Notes: generated from the letters alone by a model not told the origin. Counted from the first letter of the stretch, positions 42,261-51,407 are shown. The stretch is 64,000 nucleotides of DNA from Variovorax paradoxus (GCA_016806145.1 CP063166.1:5828001-5892000); one strand, 5' to 3'. A program made the numbers and translations.

Positions 42261-44060
42261 TCAGGCGGGCTGCGGCTGCAGGCCGTGCGGCGCGTGATCG
42301 GCCGCGTCGTCGTCGACGCCCAGGTAGGCCTCGACCACGCGCGGATTGGCCTGCACCTCGGCCGGCCGGCCCTCGGCGATCTTGATGCCGTAGTCGAGCA
42401 CGATGACGTGGTCCGAGATCGACATCACCAGGTCCATGTGGTGCTCGACCATCAGGATCGAGACGCCGCACTTGCCGATGCGCAGCAGCAGCTCGCCGAG
42501 CTCGGCGGTCTCCTGCGGATTGAGGCCGGCGGCCGGTTCGTCGAGCAGCAGCAGCTGCGGCTCGGTGGCCAGCGCGCGCGCCAGCTCCACGCGCCGCTGC
42601 AGGCCGTAGGGCAGGCTGCCCGCGGGCCAGTGCGCGAGGTGGCCGAGGCCGACCAGGTCGAGCAGTTGCAGCGCGCGCTCGCGCGTCTCGCGTTCCTGCT
42701 TGCCGGCCGTGGGCCAGGCCACGAGCGAGGACAGGAAGCCGTTGCTCATGCGGCTGTGCCGGCCCAGCATCACGTTGTCGAGCACCGAGAGCTCGGCGAA
42801 CAGCCGCAGGTTCTGGAAGGTGCGGCCCATGCCGAGGCAGCAGATGGTGTGCGCGGGCCGGCCCACGATGTTCTCGCCGAGGAAGCGGATCGCGCCGGCG
42901 TCGGGCTGGATCACGCCCGTGAGCATGTTGATCATGGTGCTCTTGCCCGCGCCGTTGGGTCCGATCAGCGCATGGATGTGGCCGCGCTGCAGGCTGAACG
43001 ACACGTCCTGCGCGGGCTTCACGCCGCCATAGGACTTGGTCACGCCCTGCACCACCAGCAGCTCGCCCTCGCCGCCCGGGCCGATCTGCCCCGGCACGCC
43101 CTGGCCGCCGGCGCCCTCGCCGCGGTGGCGCGAGCGGCTGACCCACTTGTCGACCAGCCCCACCACGCCGCCGGGCATCACGTAGAGCGCGAACAGCAGC
43201 AGGAAGCCGTAGAGGAAATGCTGCGCCGAGGGCCAGCGCGCGAGCAGCGCGTCGGTCAGCGTGAGCAGCACCGCGCCCACGATCGGTCCGTACATCGAGC
43301 CCGCGCCGCCGAACAGCACCAGCAGCAGGATGAAGATCGACAGGTGGAAGGTGATGAAGTCGGAGTTGATGTACTGGTTCTGCTGCGCCACCAGCGCGCC
43401 CGCGATGCCGCAGGTGACGGCCGCGACCACGAAGGCCATGACCTTGGCGCGGTAGACGCGCACGCCCACCGACGAGGAGGCGATCTCGTCGGCCTGCAGC
43501 GACAGCAGCGCGCGGCCGAAGCGGCCCTGCAGCAGGTTGCGCAGCAGCAGGTGCAGCGCGGCGCTCAGCACGATGCCCAGCACCACCCACTGCGTGGTGT
43601 CGAGCGGCGCGCCCTTCCAGGTCAGCGGGCGGATGCCGTAGATGCCCTGCGCGCCGCCGAACACCTCGGTCCATTCGCCCACCAGCTTCTCGACCACGAT
43701 GCCGAAGGCCAGCGTGACCATCGCGAGGTAGGGGCCCTTCACGCGCAGCGAGGGCAGCGCGATCAGCACGCCGCACAGGCCCGAGATCACGGCCGCGAGC
43801 AGCAGCGCGAGCCAGGGGTCCATGTCGGTGCGCGAGGTCAAGAGCGCGACGCCGTAGGCGCCGGCCGCGAACAGGCCGGCCTGGCCCAGCGACTTCTGCC
43901 CCGCATAGCCCACCAGCACGTTCATGCCGGCCGCGCACAGGTAGTAGACGCACATCATGAAGGCGATGCGCAGGTAGTAGTCGTTGCCGAACAGCGAGAC
44001 GATGCCGATCAGCGCCGCGGCGACTGCGACCACGGCCAGGGGATGGACCAGGCGCTTCAT
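42261..44060 (-). CDS. Fused LivM permease-LivG ATPase of HAAT ABC importer
   Basis: A 599-aa fusion. Residues 1 to about 305 are a LivM permease (MNVLVGYAGQKSLGQAGLFAAGAYG, several helices). Residues 306-333 are a glycine-rich linker, and 334-599 a LivG ATPase with Walker A GPNGAGKST (367-375), LPYGLQRRVELARAL in place of the LSGGQ signature, and LLLLDEPAAGLNPQE. I chose the ATG at 44060, which overlaps the livH stop (ATGA). In most genomes these are two genes, but the fusion is known in proteobacteria. The altered signature (PYGLQRR) is normal for LivG. Confidence 0.93.
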   Translation of the reverse strand: MKRLVHPLAVVAVAAALIGIVSLFGNDYYLRIAFMMCVYYLCAAGMNVLVGYAGQKSLGQAGLFAAGAYGVALLTSRTDMDPWLALLLAAVISGLCGVLIALPSLRVKGPYLAMVTLAFGIVVEKLVGEWTEVFGGAQGIYGIRPLTWKGAPLDTTQWVVLGIVLSAALHLLLRNLLQGRFGRALLSLQADEIASSSVGVRVYRAKVMAFVVAAVTCGIAGALVAQQNQYINSDFITFHLSIFILLLVLFGGAGSMYGPIVGAVLLTLTDALLARWPSAQHFLYGFLLLFALYVMPGGVVGLVDKWVSRSRHRGEGAGGQGVPGQIGPGGEGELLVVQGVTKSYGGVKPAQDVSFSLQRGHIHALIGPNGAGKSTMINMLTGVIQPDAGAIRFLGENIVGRPAHTICCLGMGRTFQNLRLFAELSVLDNVMLGRHSRMSNGFLSSLVAWPTAGKQERETRERALQLLDLVGLGHLAHWPAGSLPYGLQRRVELARALATEPQLLLLDEPAAGLNPQETAELGELLLRIGKCGVSILMVEHHMDLVMSISDHVIVLDYGIKIAEGRPAEVQANPRVVEAYLGVDDDAADHAPHGLQPQPA

Positions 44061-44980
44061 ACCTTCTCCACCGCGCGGCTGCCGAACAGGCCCGTGGGCC
44101 GGAAGGCCAGCACCAGGATCACGAGCGCGAACACCGCCACCTCGCGCCACTGCGCCTGCCAGAGATTGACCATCGACTCGAGCACGCCGAGCAGGAAGCC
44201 GCCGATGACGCAGCCGCGCGGATTGCTGAGGCCGCCGATCATCGCGCCCGAGAAGCCCTTGAGGCCGACGGTGAGGCCCATGAACAGCGAGGCCTGCGCG
44301 ATCGGCGCGAGCAGGAAGCCCGACAGGCCCGCCAGCGCCGAGCTGACGACGAAGGCGCCGATCATCATGGCGTTGGTGTTGATGCCCATGAGGCTGGCCA
44401 CGTTGCCGTTCTGCGCCACCGCGCGCATGGCCTTGCCGACCATGGTGCGGTTCATCACGCGGTCGAAGCCGAACATCACGACCACGGCCACGCCCAGGGT
44501 CAGCAGTTCCTGCGGCCGCACGCCGACGCCGAACATGCGGATCACGGTGTCGCCCACGGGCGCGGGCACCACCACCGGCTTCGGGCCCCAGATCGCGAGC
44601 CCCACGCTCTGCAGGATCACGCCGAAGCCCAGCGTGCTCATCACCCAGGCCATGCCGGGGCGGCCCGCGAACGGACGCACGCCGAGCACGTAGAGCAGCC
44701 AGCCCAAGAGGCCCATCACGCCGAGCGCCGCCAGCAGCGCGAACAGCTGCGCGCCGGCGCCGGGCACGGCGTCGCCGAAGGTGGTGGAGGCCAGCGGCTT
44801 GCCCAGGACCAGGAACAGGGCGCTCATGCCGATGAAGGCGCCGGCCGAGACGAACTCGCCGTGCGAGAAGTTCAGCGTTTTGGTGGTCGTGAACGTGATG
44901 CTGAATCCCAGTGCCACCAGCGCATAGGCACCGCCGACGGCGAGCCCGCTGATGAGCGCCTGCAGGAGCGCTTCAACCAT
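44057..44980 (-). CDS. livH: Branched-chain amino acid-type ABC transporter permease LivH
   Basis: A 307-aa permease with about eight helices. It opens with ALISGLAVGGAYALVALGFSITFTTTKTLNFSHGEFVSAGAFIGM, here split by loops, and carries the MRAVAQNGNVASLMGIN coupling segment typical of LivH. It pairs with the LivM half of the next gene in the membrane. It starts 69 bases after livK; the gap holds a hairpin. Confidence 0.94.
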   Translation of the reverse strand: MVEALLQALISGLAVGGAYALVALGFSITFTTTKTLNFSHGEFVSAGAFIGMSALFLVLGKPLASTTFGDAVPGAGAQLFALLAALGVMGLLGWLLYVLGVRPFAGRPGMAWVMSTLGFGVILQSVGLAIWGPKPVVVPAPVGDTVIRMFGVGVRPQELLTLGVAVVVMFGFDRVMNRTMVGKAMRAVAQNGNVASLMGINTNAMMIGAFVVSSALAGLSGFLLAPIAQASLFMGLTVGLKGFSGAMIGGLSNPRGCVIGGFLLGVLESMVNLWQAQWREVAVFALVILVLAFRPTGLFGSRAVEKV

Positions 44981-44995
44981 GTGTGTATCTCCGTT

Positions 44996-45036
44996 GCGAG
45001 GCGAAGCCGGGCACCGCGCGGGCGCGCCGGCCTCGC
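44996..45036. promoter_or_regulatory. Hairpin between livK and livH
   Basis: GCGAGGC (44996-45002) pairs with GCCTCGC (45030-45036) around a GC-rich loop. No T-run follows on the transcribed strand. It may stabilise the upstream livK mRNA and lower permease expression relative to the binding protein. Confidence 0.42.
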
Positions 45037-45049
45037 TTCCTTTTTGCTC

Positions 45050-46249
45050 TTACTGCTTGAAGTCGGCCGGGTTCAGGCCCTGGATCAGCGCGTCGCTGTA
45101 GGGCAGCAGCTTGCCGTCCTTCCAGCGGATCCAGACCAGGTCCTTGGCGGTCAGCGCCTCGTGGTTGGTCTTGCTGAAGGGCTTCTCGTAGGTCTTGAGC
45201 ACGCCCTGCACCGGGGTCTTGAGGTCTTCCAGCGCGGCGCGCACGGCGGCGCCGTCGGTGCCGTTGGCCTGCTTCATCGCCTGCGCCAGCAGCAGCACCG
45301 AGTCGTAGCCATGCAGCGCGAACGAGAACGAACCCGGCGCCTTGAGCTTGCTGCCGATGCGGTCGAAGAGCTTCTGCTGCGCGGGCGTGCGGGTCTCGCT
45401 CACGGTGCGCATGAAGATCGGCTTCTCGGCCAGCGCCTTGCCGGCCGCGTCGTAGAAGGTGATGTTGTCGGCGGCCCAGGAGGTCAGCGTCAGCGGGAAG
45501 TAGTTGATTTTCTCCATGCTGCGCACCAGCTGCGCGATCGGCGTGCCCTGCGCCCACACCACCACGGTGTCGACGTTGGCGGCCTTCATCTTCGACAGCT
45601 GCGAGGTCATGTCGGTGTCGCCGACGCCGAAGCGCTCGGTGGCCGCGATCTTGATGTCCTGCAGCTTGGCGATCTCCTCCATGTCCTTGAGGCCGCCCTG
45701 GCCGTAGCCGGTGGTCTCGGCCATCAGGCCCACCACCTTCGAGGCGGCGGTGTTCTTCTTCACGTAGGCCATCAGCGCCGCGACCTGCTCGCGGTCGACC
45801 ATCGAGACGCGGAACATGTAGTTGTCGGCGCCCGCGCTCATCGGCTTGGTGATGTCGGTGCCCGAGCCCACGTTGCCCAGCACCGGGATCTTCTTCTGGT
45901 TGGCGATGTGCTTCCAGGCCATGGCGTTGCCCGAGTTGGTGGGGCCGAACACCGCCGCCACCTTCTCGTTGTCGATCAGGTCGCTCATGTTCTGGATCGA
46001 CTTGGGCGGCGCCGACACGTCGTCGCGCGTGACCAGCGTGAACTTGCGGCCGAGCACGCCGCCGGCGGCGTTGAGGTCGGCGATCGCGGCTTCCATGCCG
46101 AGCACCGCGGCCTGGCCGCTCTGCGCCGAGGGCGAGGCCGAGAGGTCGCCGTTGTAGCCGAGCTTGATGTCCTGCGCCGAAGCACCGGCGGCGAATGCCG
46201 CGAGGGCGGCGGTCGCGAGCAGCGTCTTGTAGACACGGAAGATTCTCAT
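45050..46249 (-). CDS. livK: Periplasmic binding protein of HAAT ABC importer (LivK-like)
   Basis: A 399-aa type I periplasmic binding protein. A signal peptide spans 1-25 (cleavage after AGASA). The mature part begins QDIKLGYNGDLSASPSAQSGQAAVLGMEAAI, the usual entry to lobe one, and NAMAWKHIANQKKIPVLGNVGSGTDIT follows near 110. The ATG at 46249 has CAGGAGAC upstream. The ligand pocket residues are not those of classic leucine binders as far as I can judge, so an aromatic or other organic acid ligand is plausible. Confidence 0.93.
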   Translation of the reverse strand: MRIFRVYKTLLATAALAAFAAGASAQDIKLGYNGDLSASPSAQSGQAAVLGMEAAIADLNAAGGVLGRKFTLVTRDDVSAPPKSIQNMSDLIDNEKVAAVFGPTNSGNAMAWKHIANQKKIPVLGNVGSGTDITKPMSAGADNYMFRVSMVDREQVAALMAYVKKNTAASKVVGLMAETTGYGQGGLKDMEEIAKLQDIKIAATERFGVGDTDMTSQLSKMKAANVDTVVVWAQGTPIAQLVRSMEKINYFPLTLTSWAADNITFYDAAGKALAEKPIFMRTVSETRTPAQQKLFDRIGSKLKAPGSFSFALHGYDSVLLLAQAMKQANGTDGAAVRAALEDLKTPVQGVLKTYEKPFSKTNHEALTAKDLVWIRWKDGKLLPYSDALIQGLNPADFKQ

Positions 46250-46299
46250 TTTGTCTCCTGGAGGTTGACGGTCGAAAAAGCGAAAAGGCGAAGGAAGGC

Positions 46300-47076
46300 T
46301 CAGACCGCGAGGAAGCCGCCGTCCACCGGCAGCGTGATGCCGGTGACGTAGCGCGACATGTCGCTCGCGAGGAAGATCACCGGGCCCACGAGGTCCTCGG
46401 TCTGGCCGACGCGGCCCATCGGGATGCGCGTCATGAAGGATTCGAGGCGCTGCGGGTTCTCGCGCGTGGCGGCGGTCATCGGCGTCTCGATCACGCCGGG
46501 CGCGAGCGCGTTAACGCGCACGCCGAAGGGCGCGAGCTCCTGCGCGAGCGACTGGGTGAACATCTTGATCGCGCCCTTCGAGGGCGAGTAGCCGAGGCTC
46601 GCGCCCTGCCCCGCGTAGGCGGCGATCGAGGCGATGTTGATCACCGCGCCCCTGGTGGACTTGATCGCGCCGAGCCAGGCGTGGGTGACGTTGAAGGTGC
46701 CGTGCACGTTGACGTCGAGCGTCTTCTTCCAGTTGGCCGCGGCGTTGGGGCTGGCCGTGCCTTCGCGGATGATGATGCCGGCGTTGTTCACCAGCAGGTC
46801 GATGGCGCCGATCTCGTCGCCCACGCGCACCGCCAGCGCATGGCAGGCCTCGGGCGAGGTCACGTCGAGCACGAAGGACCAGGCCTGGCCGCCTTCGTCG
46901 CGCACCAGCTGCGCGGTCTCGCTCACGGTGGCCTCGTTCATGTCGGTGACGACGACGCGCGCGCCGGCCTGCGCCAGACCCAGCGCGAGCGCGCGGCCGT
47001 TGCCCTGGCCGGCGCCGGTGATCAGCGCGAGGCGGCCTTCGAGCAGGCGCGGCGCGACGTGGGGAGGAAAGGCCAT
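46300..47076 (-). CDS. Short-chain dehydrogenase/reductase (SDR)
   Basis: A 258-aa classical SDR with the TGAGQGNG nucleotide motif (20-27), VVVTDMN (an aspartate after the second strand favours NAD over NADP), NNAG (97-100), and the catalytic set S150, Y163 and K167. The ATG at 47076 has a GGAAGGTTCC-type leader and follows the FAD dehydrogenase by 47 bases. It probably oxidises an alcohol or reduces a ketone in the same pathway. Confidence 0.93.
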   Translation of the reverse strand: MAFPPHVAPRLLEGRLALITGAGQGNGRALALGLAQAGARVVVTDMNEATVSETAQLVRDEGGQAWSFVLDVTSPEACHALAVRVGDEIGAIDLLVNNAGIIIREGTASPNAAANWKKTLDVNVHGTFNVTHAWLGAIKSTRGAVINIASIAAYAGQGASLGYSPSKGAIKMFTQSLAQELAPFGVRVNALAPGVIETPMTAATRENPQRLESFMTRIPMGRVGQTEDLVGPVIFLASDMSRYVTGITLPVDGGFLAV

Positions 47077-47123
47077 CGGGAAGGTTCCTTCTGTGATGAA
47101 TGCGTGGTTGAAGGGAAGCGGAC

Positions 47124-48881
47124 TCAGGCGGTGCGGCGCACGGGCACGGCCTCGCGCTGCTCGACCTGCAGCGTGGCGGCGACCGTGGCGCCCTGCGCCA
47201 CCTGCAGCCCCGCGACGTAGCCGAAGGTCAGCGCCGGGCCGAGCGTGATGCCGGCGCCCGGGTAGTTGCCGCCCATCACGCTGGCCGCGTCGTTGCCGAC
47301 CGCGTAGAGGCCCTTGATCGGCTGGCGGTTGGCGTCGAGCACGCGGGTCTTCTCGTCGACCACCAGGCCGGCGAAGGTGCCGATGTCTCCGACCACGAGC
47401 TTGATCGCGTAGTAGGGGCCGTGCTCCAGCGGCGCGACGCAGGGGTTGGGCGTGACATTGGCGTCGCCCTGGTAGCGGTTGTAGGCCTTGCTGCCCTTGC
47501 CGAACAGCGGGTCGTCGCCGGTGCGCGCGCCGTCGTTGAATTCCTTCACCGTGGCCTCGAGCACCGCGGGCGCGATGCCGATCTGCTGCGCGAGCTCGCC
47601 GATGCTGGCGCCGTGCTTGAGGTAGCCGCTCTTCAGATGCCGGCCGATCGGCAGCGGCGCCGGTGCCACGCAGCCCAGGCCGTAGTCGCGCAGTGCCTTG
47701 TGGTCGCACAGCAGCCAGGCCGTGACCTCGGGCTCGCCGGCGCAGGCCTTGACCATCGCCTGCACGAAGTCGTGGTACGAGTTGCCCTCGTTGGCGAAGC
47801 GCTTGCCCTTGGGCGTGACCGCGATCACGCCGGGCTTGGCGCGGTCGATGAAGTGCGGCATCACGCCATTCGTGCCGTCGGGCCGCGTGGTGACCGAGGC
47901 CGGCACCCAGGCCGCGGCATGCGGGATGGTGCCGTCGACGCGGCCGCCGACCGCCTCGGCCAGCCGCAGGCCGTCGCCGGTGTTGGTCGAGGGCGAAGGC
48001 GAGTAGTGCTCCTTGCCGGTGGGCGCATGCGGGAACAGCTGCTTGCGCCGCTCCACGTCGTAGGGGAAGCCGCCGCAGGCCAGCACCACGCCGCGCTTGG
48101 CGACCACGCGCACCGATTGGCCTTCGTGCTGCACCACCGCGCCCGAGACGCCGTCGTACTCGACCACAAGCTTCTTCACGGGCGAGGAGAGCCACACGGG
48201 AATGTTCTGGTCCATCGCGGCCTTGGCGAGCCGGCCCGCGAGAGCGTTGCCGTTGGTCAGGGTCATGCCGCGGCCATGGCGCAGCACGTCGAGGAAGTGC
48301 CGGCTCAGCCGCTTGGTCACGTACCAGAACGAGGTCGGCGACTTGAAGGCCCGCATGAAGTGTTTGATCTCGGGGCCCGAGCCCAACATCATCCCGAACA
48401 CCGTGAGCTCGGGCAGCGGCGGCGCGAGCTGCTTGATGCGCGGACCGAGCTCGCGGCCGTCGAAGGGGCGCGTGACCATCGAGCGCCCGCCGGGCTGGCC
48501 GCCGGGCGCCTCGGCGTGGTAGTCGGGGAACACCGGCGGCATGTCGAACTGCACGCAGGTGTTGCGCGTGAAGAAGTCGATCGCCTTCGGGCCCATCTCG
48601 AGGAAAGCGCTCACGCGCGCCGCGTCGAAGTGGGTGGTGGTCTCGTGCTTCATGTAGTCGAGCGCGGCGCCGGCCGGCTCGTGGATGCCCTGCTCCGTGG
48701 CCAGGCGCGTGCCCGGGATCCACAGCCAGCCGCCCGAGCGCGCGGTGGTGCCGCCGAAGCGCGGCTCCTTCTCGACCACCAGCACCTTCAAACCCTGCGA
48801 CGCCGCGGTGATCGCGGTCGCCATGCCCGAGGCGCCGCTGCCGACGACGAGCACATCGCATTCCAACGTGTTCTGTTCCAT
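47124..48881 (-). CDS. FAD-dependent dehydrogenase (fumarate reductase flavoprotein / 3-ketosteroid dehydrogenase-like)
   Basis: A 585-aa flavoprotein with the FAD dinucleotide motif GSGASG (14-19), the FGGTTARSGGWLWIPGT segment (about 43-59) and a C-terminal FAD contact (YAVGNDAASVMGGNYPGAGITLGPALTFGY region). It belongs to the FAD_binding_2 family that includes 3-ketosteroid dehydrogenases, fumarate reductases and urocanate reductases. The ATG at 48881 is the first with a purine-rich leader. It is the first gene of an 11-kb minus-strand run and faces an IclR regulator. Desaturation next to a ketone is the likely chemistry. Confidence 0.9.
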   Translation of the reverse strand: MEQNTLECDVLVVGSGASGMATAITAASQGLKVLVVEKEPRFGGTTARSGGWLWIPGTRLATEQGIHEPAGAALDYMKHETTTHFDAARVSAFLEMGPKAIDFFTRNTCVQFDMPPVFPDYHAEAPGGQPGGRSMVTRPFDGRELGPRIKQLAPPLPELTVFGMMLGSGPEIKHFMRAFKSPTSFWYVTKRLSRHFLDVLRHGRGMTLTNGNALAGRLAKAAMDQNIPVWLSSPVKKLVVEYDGVSGAVVQHEGQSVRVVAKRGVVLACGGFPYDVERRKQLFPHAPTGKEHYSPSPSTNTGDGLRLAEAVGGRVDGTIPHAAAWVPASVTTRPDGTNGVMPHFIDRAKPGVIAVTPKGKRFANEGNSYHDFVQAMVKACAGEPEVTAWLLCDHKALRDYGLGCVAPAPLPIGRHLKSGYLKHGASIGELAQQIGIAPAVLEATVKEFNDGARTGDDPLFGKGSKAYNRYQGDANVTPNPCVAPLEHGPYYAIKLVVGDIGTFAGLVVDEKTRVLDANRQPIKGLYAVGNDAASVMGGNYPGAGITLGPALTFGYVAGLQVAQGATVAATLQVEQREAVPVRRTA

Positions 48882-48971
48882 CTCTGCCTGTTGCCTTGTT
48901 TCTGTAGGACTTAAGTTGCGGCGAAGTTTAGGCAGCGACATTGATATGGTCAAGTCGTTTAGTTACTATCA

Positions 48972-49001
48972 GATGATCAGTCATCGTCGATTGATCACGA
49001 C
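48972..49001. promoter_or_regulatory. Two palindromes in the FAD dehydrogenase/IclR divergent region
   Basis: GATGATCAGTCATC (48972-48985; arms GATGA/TCATC) is followed directly by GTCGATTGATCACGAC (48986-49001; ends GTCG/CGAC). Both lie in the AT-rich 184-base region between divergent starts, where the IclR protein would be expected to bind. They differ from the TGTTTCG-N5-CGAAACA sites. Confidence 0.5.
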
Positions 49002-49065
49002 AATATCAGTAGAAACCCTGATGGCTATACTCGCCCCCACTCTCAACCCCCACGCCGGGCGCCCC

Positions 49066-49872
49066 ATGGAAAAGCCGAGACGTGGCATCCAATCCGTCGA
49101 AATAGGAACCCAGTTGCTCGTCGCCCTCGGGCGGCATGTCGCGCCCATGGCCTTGCGCGACCTCGGCAAGGCCGCCGGCGTGCCGGTGGGCAAGGCCCAT
49201 CCCTACCTGGTGAGCTTTCTCAAGGTCGGCTTCGTGGTGCAGGACAGCGCGGGCCGCTACGAGCTGGGCCCGCTGGCGCTGCAGCTCGGGCTGGCCAAGC
49301 TGCAGCGGCTCGACCCGATCAAGGAGGCCTCGCCGCTGATCGAGGCGCTGGCCTCGGAAACCGAGCAGAGCATCGCGGTCGCCGTCTGGGGCAACTTCGG
49401 ACCGACTGTGGTGCGGCTCGAGGAACCGATCCATCCGCTGCACGTGAACCTGCGCACCGGCACCGTGATGTCGCTGGCCTACACGGCCACGGGCCGGCTG
49501 TTCGCGGCCTACCTGCCGCCCAAGGTGGTCGAGAAGATGATGGTGGACGACCTCGCGCGCCTGCGCGGCCCGGCCGGCGGCCGCGGCACCGAGGAGCTGT
49601 CGCAGTCGCAGCTCGAGGCGCTGCTGGTGGAGACGCGCATGCACGGCATGTCGCGCACCCTGGGCCAGCCGATCCCTGGCATCGACGCCTTCTGCGCGCC
49701 AGTGTTCGACTCGACCCACAACATCGTGCTGGGCATCACCGCGATGGGCCCCGAGGCCACCTTCGACAGCGACTGGGAAGGCCGCGTGGCGGTGCCGCTG
49801 CGCGCCTGCGCGCTCGAGATCTCGCGCCGGCTCGGCTACGTGCCGCCCGAGGCGCCCGCCTCGCGCGGCTGA
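49066..49872 (+). CDS. IclR-family transcriptional regulator
   Basis: A 268-aa IclR regulator with an N-terminal winged helix (about 8-62: SVEIGTQLLVALGRHVAPMALRDLGKAAGVPVGKAHPYL in two parts) and a C-terminal effector domain (about 80-260, with AYTATGRLFAAYLPPKV and GIDAFCAPVFDSTHNIVLGITAMGP). I chose the ATG at 49066; an ATG at 49021 would add 15 residues that look unlike the family. It is divergent from the FAD dehydrogenase and most likely governs the long catabolic run. Confidence 0.9.
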   Translation: MEKPRRGIQSVEIGTQLLVALGRHVAPMALRDLGKAAGVPVGKAHPYLVSFLKVGFVVQDSAGRYELGPLALQLGLAKLQRLDPIKEASPLIEALASETEQSIAVAVWGNFGPTVVRLEEPIHPLHVNLRTGTVMSLAYTATGRLFAAYLPPKVVEKMMVDDLARLRGPAGGRGTEELSQSQLEALLVETRMHGMSRTLGQPIPGIDAFCAPVFDSTHNIVLGITAMGPEATFDSDWEGRVAVPLRACALEISRRLGYVPPEAPASRG

Positions 49873-49974
49873 AGATGTAGGCACCTGCCCACGCACGGTG
49901 CATCGGTTCTCTTGCAAGGCGCGGCCCTCGCCGCGTGTGAATCTGCAAGTCATTCACTACACAGGAGAACCTTC

Positions 49975-50052
49975 ATGAAAAGCCTCATCCTCTGGGCCTG
50001 CGGCGTGCCGATCACCGTGATCATCGGCCTCAAGATCTTCGGGATCCTCTGA
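49975..50052 (+). CDS. 25-residue hydrophobic membrane peptide
   Basis: An ATG preceded by ACAGGAG opens a 26-codon frame that encodes one transmembrane helix (residues about 4-24, LILWACGVPITVIIGLKIFG) with a lysine at position 2 and another in the helix. There is no signal cleavage site. A strong terminator follows 62 bases later. Small single-helix proteins of this type often associate with larger membrane complexes. I do not recognise a family. The good ribosome site and terminator support that it is translated. Confidence 0.65.
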   Translation: MKSLILWACGVPITVIIGLKIFGIL

Positions 50053-50436
50053 GCCCGACGCGCCCCCTTTCCGTTTGCTCTTCCTCTACTCCTCCGGTGC
50101 CTCGCGCACCGATGCGCGTCCCTCGGGGCGCGCTTTTTTTTTGGCGTGCCCCGCGTCGCTTCAATCCGGCAAGGCGCGTGCGGTTACTGAGCAGGCTCGG
50201 GCCGCATCCGGCCTAGACTGCGCCGCATGCATGCCCACTCGTCGCTCCACGCCGCGCCGCACAGCTTCGGCGCCTGCATGCCGGCGTGCGCATGGATGAC
50301 GGCAGCGACCCCGCCAACGCTCGCACATTCCTGAGCCCGGCGGTCCGCCTCCTTCCCTTCACCTTCAACGCAAACCATCGACCGCCGGGCCCCCGCCCTG
50401 CGTGACTGCGCCCCCGTCATCGAGGGGCGCGTTCGA
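50053..50436. other. Intergenic region with terminator, upstream of usp gene
   Basis: The 384 bases hold the terminator at 50114-50142. The rest, including several in-frame ATG triplets near 50226-50310, shows no credible gene; the frames are cysteine- and arginine-rich and lack ribosome sites. The usp promoter should lie here but I cannot place it. Confidence 0.55.
50114..50142 (+). terminator. Rho-independent terminator after 25-aa gene
   Basis: GCGCGTCCC (50114-50122) pairs with GGGGCGCGC (50125-50133) and a run of nine T follows. Confidence 0.9.
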
Positions 50437-51399
50437 ATGGAGTGCGTCATGCATCACCCCCAGGTTCAGCGGGAGCACGTGCGTCCCGACGGCGACGCCG
50501 CAGCCGGCACGCCTTTTCTTCAATCCATCCTCGCTCTCACCGATCTGTCGGCGCGCGGCCAGCACGCGGTCGAGCGCGCCGCGCGGCTCGCGGCGGACCA
50601 TGGCGCGCTGCTCAAGCTCATGTACGCGCCCGCAAACCTCGAACCGCTCGCGCATGCCGAGGCGGCCACCGGACTCGCGGGGCTGGCCCGCGCCCTGAGC
50701 GCGCGCTTCGGCGTGCTGGTCAAGCAGGTGGCGGTATCGAGCGGCGGCCTCGCGCAGGTCGTGGACGAGGCGCGCCACGCCGACCTCGTGGTGCTGCGGC
50801 ACGAACGCGACCGGTCGCCCGGCGCCTTCTTCACGGGCCAGCCCGTGGAGCGCCTGCTGCGGCGGCTGCGCTGCCCGGTGCTCGTGACGCGGCTGGCCGC
50901 GCGGCCGCGCTACGGCCGCATCCTGGTGGCCGTGGACTTCACGCCCGCATCGCACGAACTCGTGAGCATCGCCCATGGCCTCGACGCCCACGCATCGCTG
51001 GAGCTGTTCCACGCGCTCAACGCGATGCACGAAAGCAAGCTGCGCTACGCCGATGTCTCGGACCACGCCATCAGGACCTACCGCCACGACTGCCAGCGGC
51101 GGGCGCGCGAGCGGCTGTTTTCGCTGACCGATTCATCGAGCGCGCGGCGCAACCGCGTGCTGTCGACCCTCGGTCGCGGCGACCCGGCGCGGCAGGCCAC
51201 GGTGCAGCAGCAGCATGCGCGCGCGGAACTGCTCGTGGTCGGCAAGCGGCGGGCCCATCCGCTCGCCGATTTCTTCGTCGGCAGCGTGGCGCAGCGCGTG
51301 CTGTGCTGGGCCACGGGCGACGTGCTGGTGGTTCCGACCGATCGGCGCGACGAGGCTGCCGCGGTCGCCATGCCGCGCAAGCTGCAGGCGCTTCGCTGA
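50437..51399 (+). CDS. Universal stress protein, tandem UspA domains
   Basis: A 320-aa cytoplasmic protein with two UspA folds: about 28-152 (SILALTDLSARGQHAVERAARLAADHGA, LVVLRHERDRSPGAFFTGQPVERLLRRLRCPVLVTR) and about 158-300 (RILVAVDFTPASHELVSIAHGLD, AELLVVGKRRAHPLADFFVGSVAQRVL...VLVVPTD). The second domain keeps a G-S motif near the ATP site; the first is degenerate. The ATG at 50437 or the one four codons later may be used. Its end is nine bases from the convergent plsC end. Tandem Usp proteins are often tied to starvation or hypoxia, but nothing here shows the signal. Confidence 0.9.
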   Translation: MECVMHHPQVQREHVRPDGDAAAGTPFLQSILALTDLSARGQHAVERAARLAADHGALLKLMYAPANLEPLAHAEAATGLAGLARALSARFGVLVKQVAVSSGGLAQVVDEARHADLVVLRHERDRSPGAFFTGQPVERLLRRLRCPVLVTRLAARPRYGRILVAVDFTPASHELVSIAHGLDAHASLELFHALNAMHESKLRYADVSDHAIRTYRHDCQRRARERLFSLTDSSSARRNRVLSTLGRGDPARQATVQQQHARAELLVVGKRRAHPLADFFVGSVAQRVLCWATGDVLVVPTDRRDEAAAVAMPRKLQALR

Positions 51400-51407
51400 A
51401 GACCCGC

